A stretch of DNA of 64,000 bases from Acidimicrobiales bacterium MED-G01 (GCA_002457435.1 NTLA01000006.1:53070-117069), one strand, 5' to 3'; positions 35,102-43,460 are shown, numbered from the stretch's first letter. The notes: a model not told the origin generated them from the letters alone. Translations and numbers: made by a program.

Positions 35102-36042
35102 CCGAGCGCCGTCTTCAGTGCAGTCGCACATTCACCAATCAGGTCCTTTGCGCCTTCGCAAACGTTGAACATTTGGAACAGCGTGTGCGGTTGTCCTTCG
35201 AAGAGCGAATGTTGGACCGCGACACCAGCTTCGGATAACTGAAGTGCGTAGGCATTCCCTTCGTCGCGTAACGGATCGGCAGAGCAGGTGGCGATGTATG
35301 CGGGGGCAACGCCGCTGTGATCGTCGGCCTTCGCTGGAGAGAACCGCCAGTCGTTCCGAACTTCGGAGTCCGATGCAGAACCCAAATAGTGAGACCAAAA
35401 CCACTCAATTACCTCGACAGTCAGCAAAGGTCCATCTACGTTTTCGGTAAATGAGTCGTGGTGCTTTGACGCATCCGTAGCTGGGTAGACGAGCATTTGA
35501 AGCTTGAGATCGATTGATGCATCGCGTGCCATGAGAGCGATGACCGCCGCTAAATTGCCGCCCGCTGAGTCTCCTCCAACTGCGAGGCGCGCGGTGTCTA
35601 CTCCGAGTTGTTTGCCTTCACTCGCAACCCACTGGAGCGCAGTCCAAGCGTCTTCTACAGCAGCGGGGAAGGGTGACTCTGGGGCTAACCGATAGTCGAC
35701 CGCTATAACGATGCACCCCGCGTTCGCGCAGAGGAGCCGGCATTCTTTATCGTGCGTTTCGAGGTCTCCAATTACAAATCCGCCACCGTGGTAGAAGACT
35801 AACGCCGGAAGCATTTCTTCCTTTGACGGCCGATAAACCCGTGCGGATATTGGGCCGTTAAGGCTTGGGATCTCGATCTCACTAGTTCCGTGGGGCAGTT
35901 CTGGCCCTTTCCCGAGGATATGGGCCATTGCCTGATAGCGATCTCGGACGAATTCAGGAGTCTGCTCGGAAACCGGTGGGCCTTCTGCGCGGGCAAGCTC
36001 AACCATTTCAACAAAAGCTTTGGTGTCGGGTTGAAGAGTCAT
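35098..36042 (-). CDS. alpha/beta hydrolase fold-3 (HSL-like esterase)
   Basis: A 314-residue esterase of the hormone-sensitive-lipase group. The oxyanion motif YHGGGFVIG and the nucleophile motif GDSAGGN are both visible, with the final catalytic His in GQPHTLFQMF. It hydrolyses short acyl esters in the cytoplasm. It is linked to the acylase gene by a GTGA overlap and follows the nucleotide-sugar-epimerase-like gene by 39 bases. Confidence 0.9.
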   Translation of the reverse strand: MTLQPDTKAFVEMVELARAEGPPVSEQTPEFVRDRYQAMAHILGKGPELPHGTSEIEIPSLNGPISARVYRPSKEEMLPALVFYHGGGFVIGDLETHDKECRLLCANAGCIVIAVDYRLAPESPFPAAVEDAWTALQWVASEGKQLGVDTARLAVGGDSAGGNLAAVIALMARDASIDLKLQMLVYPATDASKHHDSFTENVDGPLLTVEVIEWFWSHYLGSASDSEVRNDWRFSPAKADDHSGVAPAYIATCSADPLRDEGNAYALQLSEAGVAVQHSLFEGQPHTLFQMFNVCEGAKDLIGECATALKTALG

Positions 36043-36081
36043 GATGGAAACCTTATTTAGTGGTTGGTAACGATGGTGCGT

Positions 36082-36954
36082 CTATCTATTTAAGATCCGT
36101 CGCAGCGCGCCTTCCAACTCTGGGTCTTCAAAAACAAACCCGGTTTCTGAGAGGACGCTTGGTTGGAGACGAAATGAGTCGAGCAACAGATTCTTTCCCA
36201 TTTCCCCCAGCGCGGCGGTGACAGCAAATCCCGGTGCCGGCATGATGGCTGGCCGACGAAGAACTTTGCCCAGAGTGGCAGCAAATTTTCTTTGGGTCTC
36301 CGGGTTAGCCGTGGAAACGTTCACAACGCCGGAGACATCATGGTCGAGTAGATGCAGGATGGACTTCACCGTGTCGTCGAGGGAAATCCAACTCCACCAC
36401 TGACGCCCGCCGCCGAGTGGCCCACCTACCCCGAGTCGGGTAATCAGGGCTAGTCTGCCTAGAGCTCCGGGTCCGTTCGCCAAAACGACAGAGAACCGCG
36501 GTATCGCCGTGCGGATTCCCATATCCGCAACTGGCTTGGCTGCGGCTTCCCATTGTTGGCATACCTCCGATAGGAAGCCGTCTCCGGGTCCAGCGAACTC
36601 ATCAAGAATCTCACTGCCTCTATCGCCATAAAAACCTGCTGCTGAGGCTTGTACCAGACAGCTGGGAGGATTGTCCGCACCGCCGATCGCTGTAGCTAGG
36701 AATGAGGTGGCCTCAACTCGGCTGGCCAATATTCGACCTTTTTTGGACTTGGTCCACCGACCACCGATTGATTCGCCAGCAAGATTAACCACGGCGTCAA
36801 TTTCGTTAAGGAATGCTGGAGTTACACCTTCCCACGAGATTTGATCAGCCGAAGGGCTTCGGGATACACCAATTACTCTGTCGCCCCGTCGTTGAAGCTC
36901 GCTGGCTAACGCGGATCCGATGAGACCGGTAACGCCGGTGATTAGAACATTCAT
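36082..36954 (-). CDS. TIGR01777-type NAD(P)-dependent epimerase-like protein
   Basis: A 290-residue extended short-chain dehydrogenase. The nucleotide-binding GVTGLIGSALASELQRRGD starts at residue 7, followed by DAVVNLAGESIGGRWT and QASAAGFYGDRG. The C-terminal DUF1731-like segment (QPSVLSETGFVFEDPELEGALR) completes the TIGR01777 architecture (YfcH/SulA-like). The physiological substrate of this family is not known. It lies in a minus-strand run with the crotonase upstream and an esterase downstream. Confidence 0.88.
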   Translation of the reverse strand: MNVLITGVTGLIGSALASELQRRGDRVIGVSRSPSADQISWEGVTPAFLNEIDAVVNLAGESIGGRWTKSKKGRILASRVEATSFLATAIGGADNPPSCLVQASAAGFYGDRGSEILDEFAGPGDGFLSEVCQQWEAAAKPVADMGIRTAIPRFSVVLANGPGALGRLALITRLGVGGPLGGGRQWWSWISLDDTVKSILHLLDHDVSGVVNVSTANPETQRKFAATLGKVLRRPAIMPAPGFAVTAALGEMGKNLLLDSFRLQPSVLSETGFVFEDPELEGALRRILNR

Positions 36955-37002
36955 GTCAGTATTAGGTTTCCTGGGTTGTCGACTATTCGGGAGCTAGGTC
37001 CG

Positions 37003-37785
37003 CTACTTACCGGTGAAATTGCCTTTGCGGCGTTCTCCCACCGAGGCGATTCCTTCTTTTGCGTCGTCGGTGACAGATAGTTCGGCTTGGAGGCGAGCCT
37101 CCCGCTGCGTGATTTCCCTTACTTGGTCTCCAAGACCCAGCCTGAGCGTTGATTTAATTGCCCGAAGAGCTAAGGGCGCGTTGCCCGCTATTTCCGTCGC
37201 CACTTCGAATGCTCGGTCTCGCACTTGCTCGTTCGGCACGCACTCATCGGCGAGGCCAATTTCTACGGCCTCTTCACCTTTGTAGCGCCTAGCGCTGTAT
37301 AGAACTTGGGCGGCTCTTGAGGGACCCAATAGATGCGGAACTGTAACGCTCATACCGAACCCTTGATGGATGCCAAGAGAAGCGAAATTGGCAGAAAATC
37401 GGGCGTCCGGGCAGGTGATACGAATATCGGGAACCATCGCTAAACCGAGCCCACCTCCCACTGCTGGGCCATGAATAGCGCCGACGATTGGAATCGTGAC
37501 GTCAAATAGTCGACCCGACCCTTGGTACAACGCGAGTGTTGCATCACCTCCAACTACCTCATCGTCACCACCACCGACGCCATCACCTGCGAAGTCAGCT
37601 CCTGCGCAGAAGGAACGACCGTCGGCAGCTAGTACTGCGCAACGGATCGACATGTCGTTTTGCATTTCATCCAGTGCATCGGCGATGTCATGTATCTGTC
37701 TGAAATTCAGAAAGTTGTGGGGTGGGCGGTCCATGATCACCGCCCCAACATTGCCGTGTATTTCAACTCGAAGACCATCGGCCAT
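37003..37785 (-). CDS. crotonase / enoyl-CoA hydratase-like protein
   Basis: A 260-residue crotonase with GRSFCAGADF and IHGPAVGGGLGLAM at the oxyanion hole. The first hydratase glutamate is Gly (GGGLGLA) and the second is Phe (RFSANFASLG), so both catalytic glutamates are missing. The ASLGIHQGFGMSVTVPHLLG stretch is a known subgroup signature without an assigned reaction. It is the first gene of a minus-strand run of five reaching the AhpD-like selenoprotein. Confidence 0.87.
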   Translation of the reverse strand: MADGLRVEIHGNVGAVIMDRPPHNFLNFRQIHDIADALDEMQNDMSIRCAVLAADGRSFCAGADFAGDGVGGGDDEVVGGDATLALYQGSGRLFDVTIPIVGAIHGPAVGGGLGLAMVPDIRITCPDARFSANFASLGIHQGFGMSVTVPHLLGPSRAAQVLYSARRYKGEEAVEIGLADECVPNEQVRDRAFEVATEIAGNAPLALRAIKSTLRLGLGDQVREITQREARLQAELSVTDDAKEGIASVGERRKGNFTGK

Positions 37786-37883
37786 TGCGTTCTCCTAAAG
37801 GTGATTTCAGAGTGCCATTCAGAACATCAACCAGTCACCCTAATCCAACACTTCGTTAAAGCCATGGGGAATCGGGTGAGGTC

Positions 37884-37889
37884 TTGACA
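37884..37889 (+). promoter_or_regulatory. possible -35 box for the DUF169 gene
   Basis: TTGACA lies 61 bases before the ATG at 37951; a -10 match about 17 bases on (ATGAGA) is poor. AGGGG stands 5 bases before the ATG. The rest of the 37786-37950 gap shows nothing further. Confidence 0.3.
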
Positions 37890-37950
37890 GCTATTCATCT
37901 GGTGCCATGAGACATCGCGGTAAGTTGACTGCAGCACGTTAGGGGACCTT

Positions 37951-38748
37951 ATGGACGAGAACGAAGAACAACAGGTACATCTGCGAACAGAACGAGTTGA
38001 TTGGGATGATCTTTTGGGCAGGCTTCAGTCTCTTCTGCGGATCAGGACGACCCCGATAGGGATGAAGCTGTTTTCGACCGTGGAAGAGATGGAATCGGTA
38101 CCTCGTATTCGTAGGCCGAACGCGATTCACACAACCGACCAAATAGTCGCAATGGCGAGCCGTCTCAATTGGACGGTGGGGATAACGCGTGAGGATTTAG
38201 TTGGCGATCAATGTGGTGCTGTGATCGGCCTTCACCCGCAAGACGACGAGTGGCTGTCAGGGGAACGAATGCAAGGGGTCTGGTTCGAGACCCTAGACGA
38301 CAGTTCCGCGCACCAAGAAGCCATGGATTGTGTGCCTTTTGGGTCTTTTTCGGCCATGGCTGTATCGCCCCTGTCGGCTAAACGCCTTGATCCTCCTGAC
38401 ATTTGCATGGTCTACGCAACTCCCGCTCAGATGATTTTGCTAATCAACGGTCTGCAGTGGCGCGGCTACAAGAAACTTGAGTGGGGCTGTGTCGGGGAAT
38501 CGGCGTGTGCAGACAGTTGGGGCCGAGCGCTTGCTACCGGAGAGCCGAGTTTGTCAATTCCCTGCTTTGCAGAACGACGGTACGGCGGCGTAATGGAAGA
38601 CGAGTTGTTGATGGCGTTGACCGCTCAAGATCTGCTCGTAGCCATAGAAGGTATGGAATTTCTAGCTCGAAACGGTCTCCGCTATCCGATACCGAATTAC
38701 GGTATTCAAAGTGATGCGCGCGCTGGGCTCGGCGCGAGCTACGACTGA
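37951..38748 (+). CDS. DUF169 family protein
   Basis: A 265-residue protein of the DUF169 family. Motifs include LLRIRTTPIGMKLF near the N-terminus, GDQCGAVIGL, and the C-terminal IPCFAERRYGGVMEDELLMAL. Family members have been found beside C1 and electron-transfer genes in archaea and bacteria, but no reaction is established. Cysteines in EWGCVGESACADSWG could form a redox or metal site; I infer this only from their spacing. It is followed after 26 bases by a VOC protein, probably in the same operon. Confidence 0.8.
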   Translation: MDENEEQQVHLRTERVDWDDLLGRLQSLLRIRTTPIGMKLFSTVEEMESVPRIRRPNAIHTTDQIVAMASRLNWTVGITREDLVGDQCGAVIGLHPQDDEWLSGERMQGVWFETLDDSSAHQEAMDCVPFGSFSAMAVSPLSAKRLDPPDICMVYATPAQMILLINGLQWRGYKKLEWGCVGESACADSWGRALATGEPSLSIPCFAERRYGGVMEDELLMALTAQDLLVAIEGMEFLARNGLRYPIPNYGIQSDARAGLGASYD

Positions 38749-38774
38749 GGCAGCTATCAGGGCACGGAGGATCA

Positions 38775-39179
38775 GTGAGTAATACCTTTACCAAAGCCGG
38801 TTTCGATCTCGGAATGGTCACTACTAAGGGTGACGAAATGTTGACGTTCTACCGGGACGTCATCGGACTTGAATTTGAGGCGACCATCAGCATGGAAGCT
38901 TTGGGGGTCGCAGCGATGCACCGCCTGTGGGCCAACGAAAGTCTGCTCAAGATTGTCGTACCGACCAAGGATGTCGCTGCGGGGGCTGAAGGCGGAATGA
39001 TGGGCGCAACTGGAATGCGTTATTTCACTCTTTCTGTAGCCGATGTTCAGGCTGCGTTGGATGCGTGTGTCGCCGCTGGTGCCGTGATCATTTGGGACCG
39101 ACGCGAAGCTCGACCTGGGGTCGTTGTAGGCATGGTCGAAGACCCAGATGGCAATTGGGTTGAATTCATCGAGAAATAG
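38775..39179 (+). CDS. VOC family (glyoxalase/dioxygenase-fold) protein
   Basis: A 134-residue single VOC protein made of two beta-alpha-beta3 modules. GLEFEATISM and the C-terminal MVEDPDGNWVEFIEK, with a final metal-ligand Glu, are typical. The function cannot be told from the fold. The GTG start has GGAGG 4 bases upstream. It is likely cotranscribed with DUF169. Confidence 0.85.
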   Translation: MSNTFTKAGFDLGMVTTKGDEMLTFYRDVIGLEFEATISMEALGVAAMHRLWANESLLKIVVPTKDVAAGAEGGMMGATGMRYFTLSVADVQAALDACVAAGAVIIWDRREARPGVVVGMVEDPDGNWVEFIEK

Positions 39180-39193
39180 CCGAATGGATTCAA

Positions 39194-39787
39194 CTAGAGC
39201 TTGTTGATTTCCTTCAGCACCATTTGGGCCGCCGAGCGCGGGTCAAATGGATTATTAATCCTCAGGTCTGCGTACTGCGCGCTAGGCAATACGAGTGATT
39301 CGTGCATTGGTTCCACGGAGGTGTTGAACTGTTTTTCGACGCTTTCTGCATCCCGACCGCGTTCTGCCACGTCGCGCACTAAGCGTCGCGCCAGTCGGAC
39401 GTCTCTTGGGGCATCAACAAAAATTTTCAGGTCCAACCTCTCCCGACATTGCTTTACCGCCAGCAGCAACATGCCGTCTACAAGAACAAGCGGAGCGGCC
39501 TCTAGCCGGTGGCTTCCACCGGGTCGAGTGTGAGTCGCCATGTCATAATCGGGGACCTCCACTGATTCACCTGAGGCTAGGTCATCCATGTGGGTGACGA
39601 AAAGTTCGATGTCCAGAGCATCGGGGTGGTCATAGTTAACCGCTGCTCGTTCTTCAGGCGTGATGTGTGAAAGGTCCCGATAGTAGTCATCGAAGCAAAG
39701 CAGTGTTATCGAATTGTCGACGTCCAACAACGCCTTTGCCAATGTTGTTTTTCCTGCGCACGCACCGCCGCTAAGTCCAATGAGCAC
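39194..39787 (-). CDS. uridine kinase-like P-loop kinase
   Basis: A kinase of about 197 residues resembling uridine kinase. The Walker A is GGACAGKTTLAKAL, and LCFDDYYRDLSHITPEE is the typical uridine-kinase segment; YDHPDALD and DGMLLL follow. I chose GTG 39787, which begins 1 base after the stop of the acyl-CoA dehydrogenase, matching the usual N-terminal distance to Walker A; the longer start at 39826 overlaps that gene. Phosphorylation of uridine/cytidine is likely, other small-molecule kinase roles are possible. Confidence 0.83.
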   Translation of the reverse strand: MLIGLSGGACAGKTTLAKALLDVDNSITLLCFDDYYRDLSHITPEERAAVNYDHPDALDIELFVTHMDDLASGESVEVPDYDMATHTRPGGSHRLEAAPLVLVDGMLLLAVKQCRERLDLKIFVDAPRDVRLARRLVRDVAERGRDAESVEKQFNTSVEPMHESLVLPSAQYADLRINNPFDPRSAAQMVLKEINKL

Positions 39788-39788
39788 G

Positions 39789-41039
39789 CTAGCGAAGGGT
39801 CTCGTTCCAAGGGCCTTCGTCTGCACGCGGCTCTTTAGGCAAACCTAAAATTCGTTCACCGATTATGTTGCGTTGAACTTGGCTCGTTCCCGCATAAATG
39901 GTCCCCGAGCGTGCCGCCAAAAAGCTATTGATCCAGGCTGAAGTTGTATTAGGGGTACCTGCGTCCGCAGCACCTAATCCTGCCGCGTAAGCGGAGTCGC
40001 CCTCCATCACCATTGCGTCCGCACCGAGAATGTCCAAGGACAGTTCGGTAACAGTCCTGTGGTACTCACTCCAATTGAGTTTTCCGATGGAGCTCTTCGG
40101 ACCAGGCGGCTCTCCGTTCAAAAAGGAAGTCAACACTTGCTGACCCAACCAGCGCATTATTTCAACTTTGCTGTGACACCACGCCAAACGTTGGCGAATG
40201 CTTTTATCTTCGGTGCGACCCCTCTCCTGAGCCATTTCCACCAAGCGATCTAATTCCGACCGGTACCTGAAGTATGTAGTGGTGGCCCCGAAACCTCTCT
40301 CATATCCGAGAAGCGTCATGGCGACCGCCCATCCTCCATTCACTTGACCTATAACGTTTTCTTTGGGCACTCGGGCGTCTGCAAAAAACACTTCATTGAA
40401 GTGGCTGTGGCCAGCAATATTCACTATGGGGCGAACCTCGACTCCTGGCTGATCCATCGGACAAAGAAAAAAGGTGATGCCTTGATGTTTCGAATGTTCT
40501 GGAGCCGTGCGCCCAAGCACGAATATCCAGTTAGCCAAATGACCACTGGAGGTCCAGATTTTCTGGCCATTCAGGACCCACTCCTCCCCATCTAATTCGG
40601 CCTTACAACCGAGATTCGCTAGATCGGAACCTGCTCCAGGCTCTGAATAACCCTGACACCAAAGGTCTTCACCATTAAGAATCCGCGGTAGGTAATGTTT
40701 CTTCTGTTCTTCGCTGCCCCACTCAATCAGAGTGTTGCCAACCATCCCTATTCCGAAGCCGTCGTTGGAGCCTCCGGTAGGTAACCCTGCCTTCGTGAAT
40801 TCTTCAGCGATAATCACGTTCTCATTGGCCGACAGGCCTGGGCCACCGTAGTCAGTTGGCCACATGGTCGCGAGCAACTTATTGTCAGTCAAAATCCGGC
40901 GCCATTCGCCTACGAAATCTGCTTTCGCATCGCCAGTTAAGGAGCCGATCCCCTGCCAGTTAGCAGGAAGATTTTCGCTAATGAATTCTTGAATTCTGTC
41001 TCGGTAAGACTCTGCTTCTTCTGAATACGTCGGCTGCAT
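39789..41039 (-). CDS. acyl-CoA dehydrogenase
   Basis: A 416-residue acyl-CoA dehydrogenase. Visible motifs are WCQGYSEPGAGSDLANL, LNGQKIWTSSGH, and GTSQVQRNIIGERILGLPKEP at the end. FNEVFFADARVP is the strand common to the family. It is flanked by the DsbA-like selenoprotein gene upstream (34 bases) and the kinase downstream, all on the minus strand, so the three may be cotranscribed. Confidence 0.9.
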   Translation of the reverse strand: MQPTYSEEAESYRDRIQEFISENLPANWQGIGSLTGDAKADFVGEWRRILTDNKLLATMWPTDYGGPGLSANENVIIAEEFTKAGLPTGGSNDGFGIGMVGNTLIEWGSEEQKKHYLPRILNGEDLWCQGYSEPGAGSDLANLGCKAELDGEEWVLNGQKIWTSSGHLANWIFVLGRTAPEHSKHQGITFFLCPMDQPGVEVRPIVNIAGHSHFNEVFFADARVPKENVIGQVNGGWAVAMTLLGYERGFGATTTYFRYRSELDRLVEMAQERGRTEDKSIRQRLAWCHSKVEIMRWLGQQVLTSFLNGEPPGPKSSIGKLNWSEYHRTVTELSLDILGADAMVMEGDSAYAAGLGAADAGTPNTTSAWINSFLAARSGTIYAGTSQVQRNIIGERILGLPKEPRADEGPWNETLR

Positions 41040-41073
41040 ACACAGGACAGTACCTTGATCGGCGAGCTAATGA

Positions 41074-41679
41074 TTATTCAGGCGACGCTTCATTATCTCG
41101 AGCCGTTGACAGTTTGTTAATTACTCGATCAAAAAAATCGTCGTCTTGTAGACCCGGAACCATCAATTTGTTGTCGATTACCCAACTTGGGGTTCCGGTC
41201 GCCCCCCACGCGTGTGCCCGTTCCATCGAAGAAGCCACAGCTGGCCACAACTCATCATTTGTGACCACCCGCTCAACCAATTCTGCGGGCACCGAAAGGT
41301 CTGCCGCTAGGTCAGAAAGCACTTCAGGGTCTTCAATATTTTTTTCTTCGTCCCAGACAGCTGCATAGAGTCGATCGTGGTAGACGCTGGCCTCACCCGG
41401 CGCCACGTGTTCCACGACTAGAGCTGCTTGGTGAGCTTTTCTAGTCGGGTAAAATCGGCTCGGTGGGTTCAAGCTCACTCCTAGATCTTCAGCGAGCGGC
41501 AGGAGTGCAGAAAAGGTTCTAGTACTTTCATTTCCACCTGCTGGTATTTCCGGATGTAGCTCGTAAGGAAGCCAAGAAATTTCAACGTTGTGGCGTTCAT
41601 TCAGACGAACCGCCCGGGCCCGCGCCAGATGGCACCACGGTCAAAGAAAATCCGACCAGACAATAATTGGCAGCATCAT
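41074..41679 (-). CDS. DsbA/FrnE-like selenoprotein (UPWC, in-frame UGA)
   Basis: Reading through the UGA at 41641-41643 gives a 201-residue DsbA-family (FrnE-like) protein. The frame runs IIVWSDFL-U13-P-W-C16-HLARARA, where the family has D-x2-CPWC. The downstream part is typical: ISWLPYELHPEIP near residue 40 and GATGTPSWVIDNKLMVPG, holding the cis-Pro loop. No other stop occurs until the end. Sec at the first (nucleophilic) position makes a UxxC thiol oxidoreductase; there is no signal peptide, so it acts in the cytoplasm. Ordinary callers would start it at GTG 41478 and lose the active site. Start ATG 41679 (or 41676) lies 28 bases from the divergent acyl-CoA dehydrogenase. Confidence 0.9.
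41592..41614 (-). promoter_or_regulatory. candidate SECIS hairpin after the DsbA-like UGA
   Basis: In the RNA, GGCG (41614-41611) pairs with CGCC (41595-41592) and UUC (41609-41607) with GAA (41598-41596), leaving one bulged G and the 8-base apical loop GUCUGAAU (41606-41599). The loop opens with G and lies 34 bases after the UGA. Both features match bacterial SECIS elements (G in the first two loop bases, roughly 16-37 bases from the UGA). Confidence 0.6.
41641..41643 (-). other. in-frame UGA, predicted selenocysteine codon
   Basis: The plus strand reads TCA. On the minus strand the TGA stands between CTT (Leu) and CCG TGG TGC (Pro-Trp-Cys), at the first position of the CPWC-type active site. 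Confidence 0.85.
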
Positions 41680-41707
41680 ACGGAACGACGGTATACGTTC
41701 GCAGACT

Positions 41708-42964
41708 ATGGACTTCGTTATTCCCGCTGACATTCAGCAATTACTTGGTGAACTCGATCAATTCATAGAAGACGTCATCAAGCCAATTGAAGCTGAAGAT
41801 GACAACATTAGGTTTTTCGACCACCGTCGAGAAGATTCCAGGACCGACTGGGACCGAGACGGTCTACCCAACGCCGAATGGGAAGATTTGCTTGGTCGGA
41901 TGCGGAGTGAAGCCGATGCTGCTGGTTTCTTGAGGTGGCATCTGCCGAAACGTTTCGGTGGCCAGGACGGAACGAACCTTGGCATGGCCATCGTCCGCGA
42001 GCATCTAGCTCGAAGAGGCTTAGGTCTTCACAACGATCTGCAAAACGAGAATTCGATTATCGGCAACTTCCCAACTGTTCTGATGATGGAGAAGTACGGT
42101 TCCGAAGAACAACAGCAGTATTGGATTCCGAAGATGCTCGAAGGGACTGCTCGTATCGGCTTTGGGTTAACCGAGCCTCTTCATGGTTCCGATGCGACCT
42201 GGATGGAGACCACCGCTGTGCGCGACGGTGATGAGTGGATTATCAGTGGGGAGAAGTACTGGAACACCGGACTTCATCATGCAACCCATGACTATATTTT
42301 CGCCCGAACTTCTGGTTCTCCGGGTGAAGGGCAGGGCATCACTTGTTTTATCGTCCCCGTTGATTCCCCGGGCTTCGGCGTTGAGGAGTTCATGTGGACC
42401 TTCAACATGCCCACAGATCATGCCCACGTAAGGCTTACTGATGTCCGAGTTCACAATGACGACATTCTTGGTGAGGAGGGTCGAGGTCTTCAAACCGCTC
42501 AATTGTTTGTTCACGAAAATCGGATACGTCAAGCAGCATCTTCGGTAGGGGCGGGACTCCATTGCATCGATGTTGCTGTCGACTATGTCAATAACAGAAC
42601 AACATTTGGTAAACCCCTTTCACAGAATCAAGCTATTCAGTTTCCACTAGCGGAGTTGTATACCGAAGGGGAAATGATTAGAGCCCTCATTTGGAAGACC
42701 GCATGGGAGATGGATCAGGGCACTGACCACATGGAAATCACGGACCGTGTGGCAATGTGCAACTACAGAGGAAATCGGTTCTGTTGCGATGCTGCTGACC
42801 GCGCCATGCAGAGTTGTGGTGGGGTCGGCTACGGGCGAAGTATGCCGTTCGAACATATTTATCGCCATCATCGCCGATATCGGATCACCGAAGGTGCCGA
42901 GGAGATACAAATCCGAAAAGTGGCGGGAAAGCTATTCGGTTACTCCGGGCGCGCTAAGGGATAA
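41708..42964 (+). CDS. acyl-CoA dehydrogenase
   Basis: An acyl-CoA dehydrogenase of about 418 residues, of a somewhat different branch from the others: FGLTEPLHGSDATWMETTAVRDG replaces the usual SEPGAGSD, and the C-terminus is RITEGAEEIQIRKVAGKLFGY. I chose ATG 41708 (MDFVIPADIQQLL). The frame is open back to 41588, but that part is the antisense of the DsbA-like gene and has no resemblance to the family. Transcribed divergently from the selenoprotein gene. Confidence 0.9.
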   Translation: MDFVIPADIQQLLGELDQFIEDVIKPIEAEDDNIRFFDHRREDSRTDWDRDGLPNAEWEDLLGRMRSEADAAGFLRWHLPKRFGGQDGTNLGMAIVREHLARRGLGLHNDLQNENSIIGNFPTVLMMEKYGSEEQQQYWIPKMLEGTARIGFGLTEPLHGSDATWMETTAVRDGDEWIISGEKYWNTGLHHATHDYIFARTSGSPGEGQGITCFIVPVDSPGFGVEEFMWTFNMPTDHAHVRLTDVRVHNDDILGEEGRGLQTAQLFVHENRIRQAASSVGAGLHCIDVAVDYVNNRTTFGKPLSQNQAIQFPLAELYTEGEMIRALIWKTAWEMDQGTDHMEITDRVAMCNYRGNRFCCDAADRAMQSCGGVGYGRSMPFEHIYRHHRRYRITEGAEEIQIRKVAGKLFGYSGRAKG

Positions 42965-43029
42965 CGCCTGGTCGGGTCAAATGTGGTGCAGCTAACTTGA
43001 GTGACTAACACCGGTAGTGAACCGGAAGT

Positions 43030-43449
43030 TCAGTTGAGTCGAGCTGTGGCGTTGCCTGTCAACACGAACTGTTCGTCTTGGTTTGTCGTTGATATAGCCA
43101 AATCAACAAGCGTCTCACCGTTCTCTTCTCGAACCTCAGCTACTTCTGCTCGTGCTGTCAGAGTGTCGCCTGGCCAAACCTGGTTAACGAAACGCACGCC
43201 GTAGTACGTCAGGCGCCCATCGCCGACATAGTTGGTGACCATTCTCCCTGTCATTCCCATCGTGAGCATCCCGTGAGCGAACACCGTTGGGTAGCCGGCA
43301 ACTTCTGTAACGAATTTTTCGTCGCTATGGACCGGGTTGTAGTCACCGGAGGCACCGGCGTATTGCACAATTTGAGTTCGCGTTAAATCTTCGACAATCA
43401 CCTCAGAGTAGGAATCGCCGACATTGAGTTCTTCTGCATTTAATCCCAT
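43030..43449 (-). CDS. MaoC-type dehydratase (HadB-like)
   Basis: A 139-residue hot-dog-fold protein. YAGASGDYNPVHSDEKF, with the catalytic Asp and His, is the MaoC/(R)-hydratase signature, and FAHGMLTMGMTGRM follows. In Actinobacteria two adjacent MaoC subunits make the beta-hydroxyacyl-ACP dehydratase; the gene at 43461, only 11 bases upstream, supplies the partner, so a HadAB-like heterodimer is likely. Cytoplasmic. Confidence 0.86.
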   Translation of the reverse strand: MGLNAEELNVGDSYSEVIVEDLTRTQIVQYAGASGDYNPVHSDEKFVTEVAGYPTVFAHGMLTMGMTGRMVTNYVGDGRLTYYGVRFVNQVWPGDTLTARAEVAEVREENGETLVDLAISTTNQDEQFVLTGNATARLN

Positions 43450-43460
43450 TCTCGTTTCTC

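Noticed and set aside
31730..41679. UGA reassigned to tryptophan throughout
   Set aside because: Many genes here end in UGA at overlaps with the next start, and Trp is written UGG in the same proteins, so UGA is a normal stop.
41588..41707. N-terminal extension of the acyl-CoA dehydrogenase
   Set aside because: The extension is an arginine-rich shadow of the antisense DsbA-like gene and has no family resemblance.
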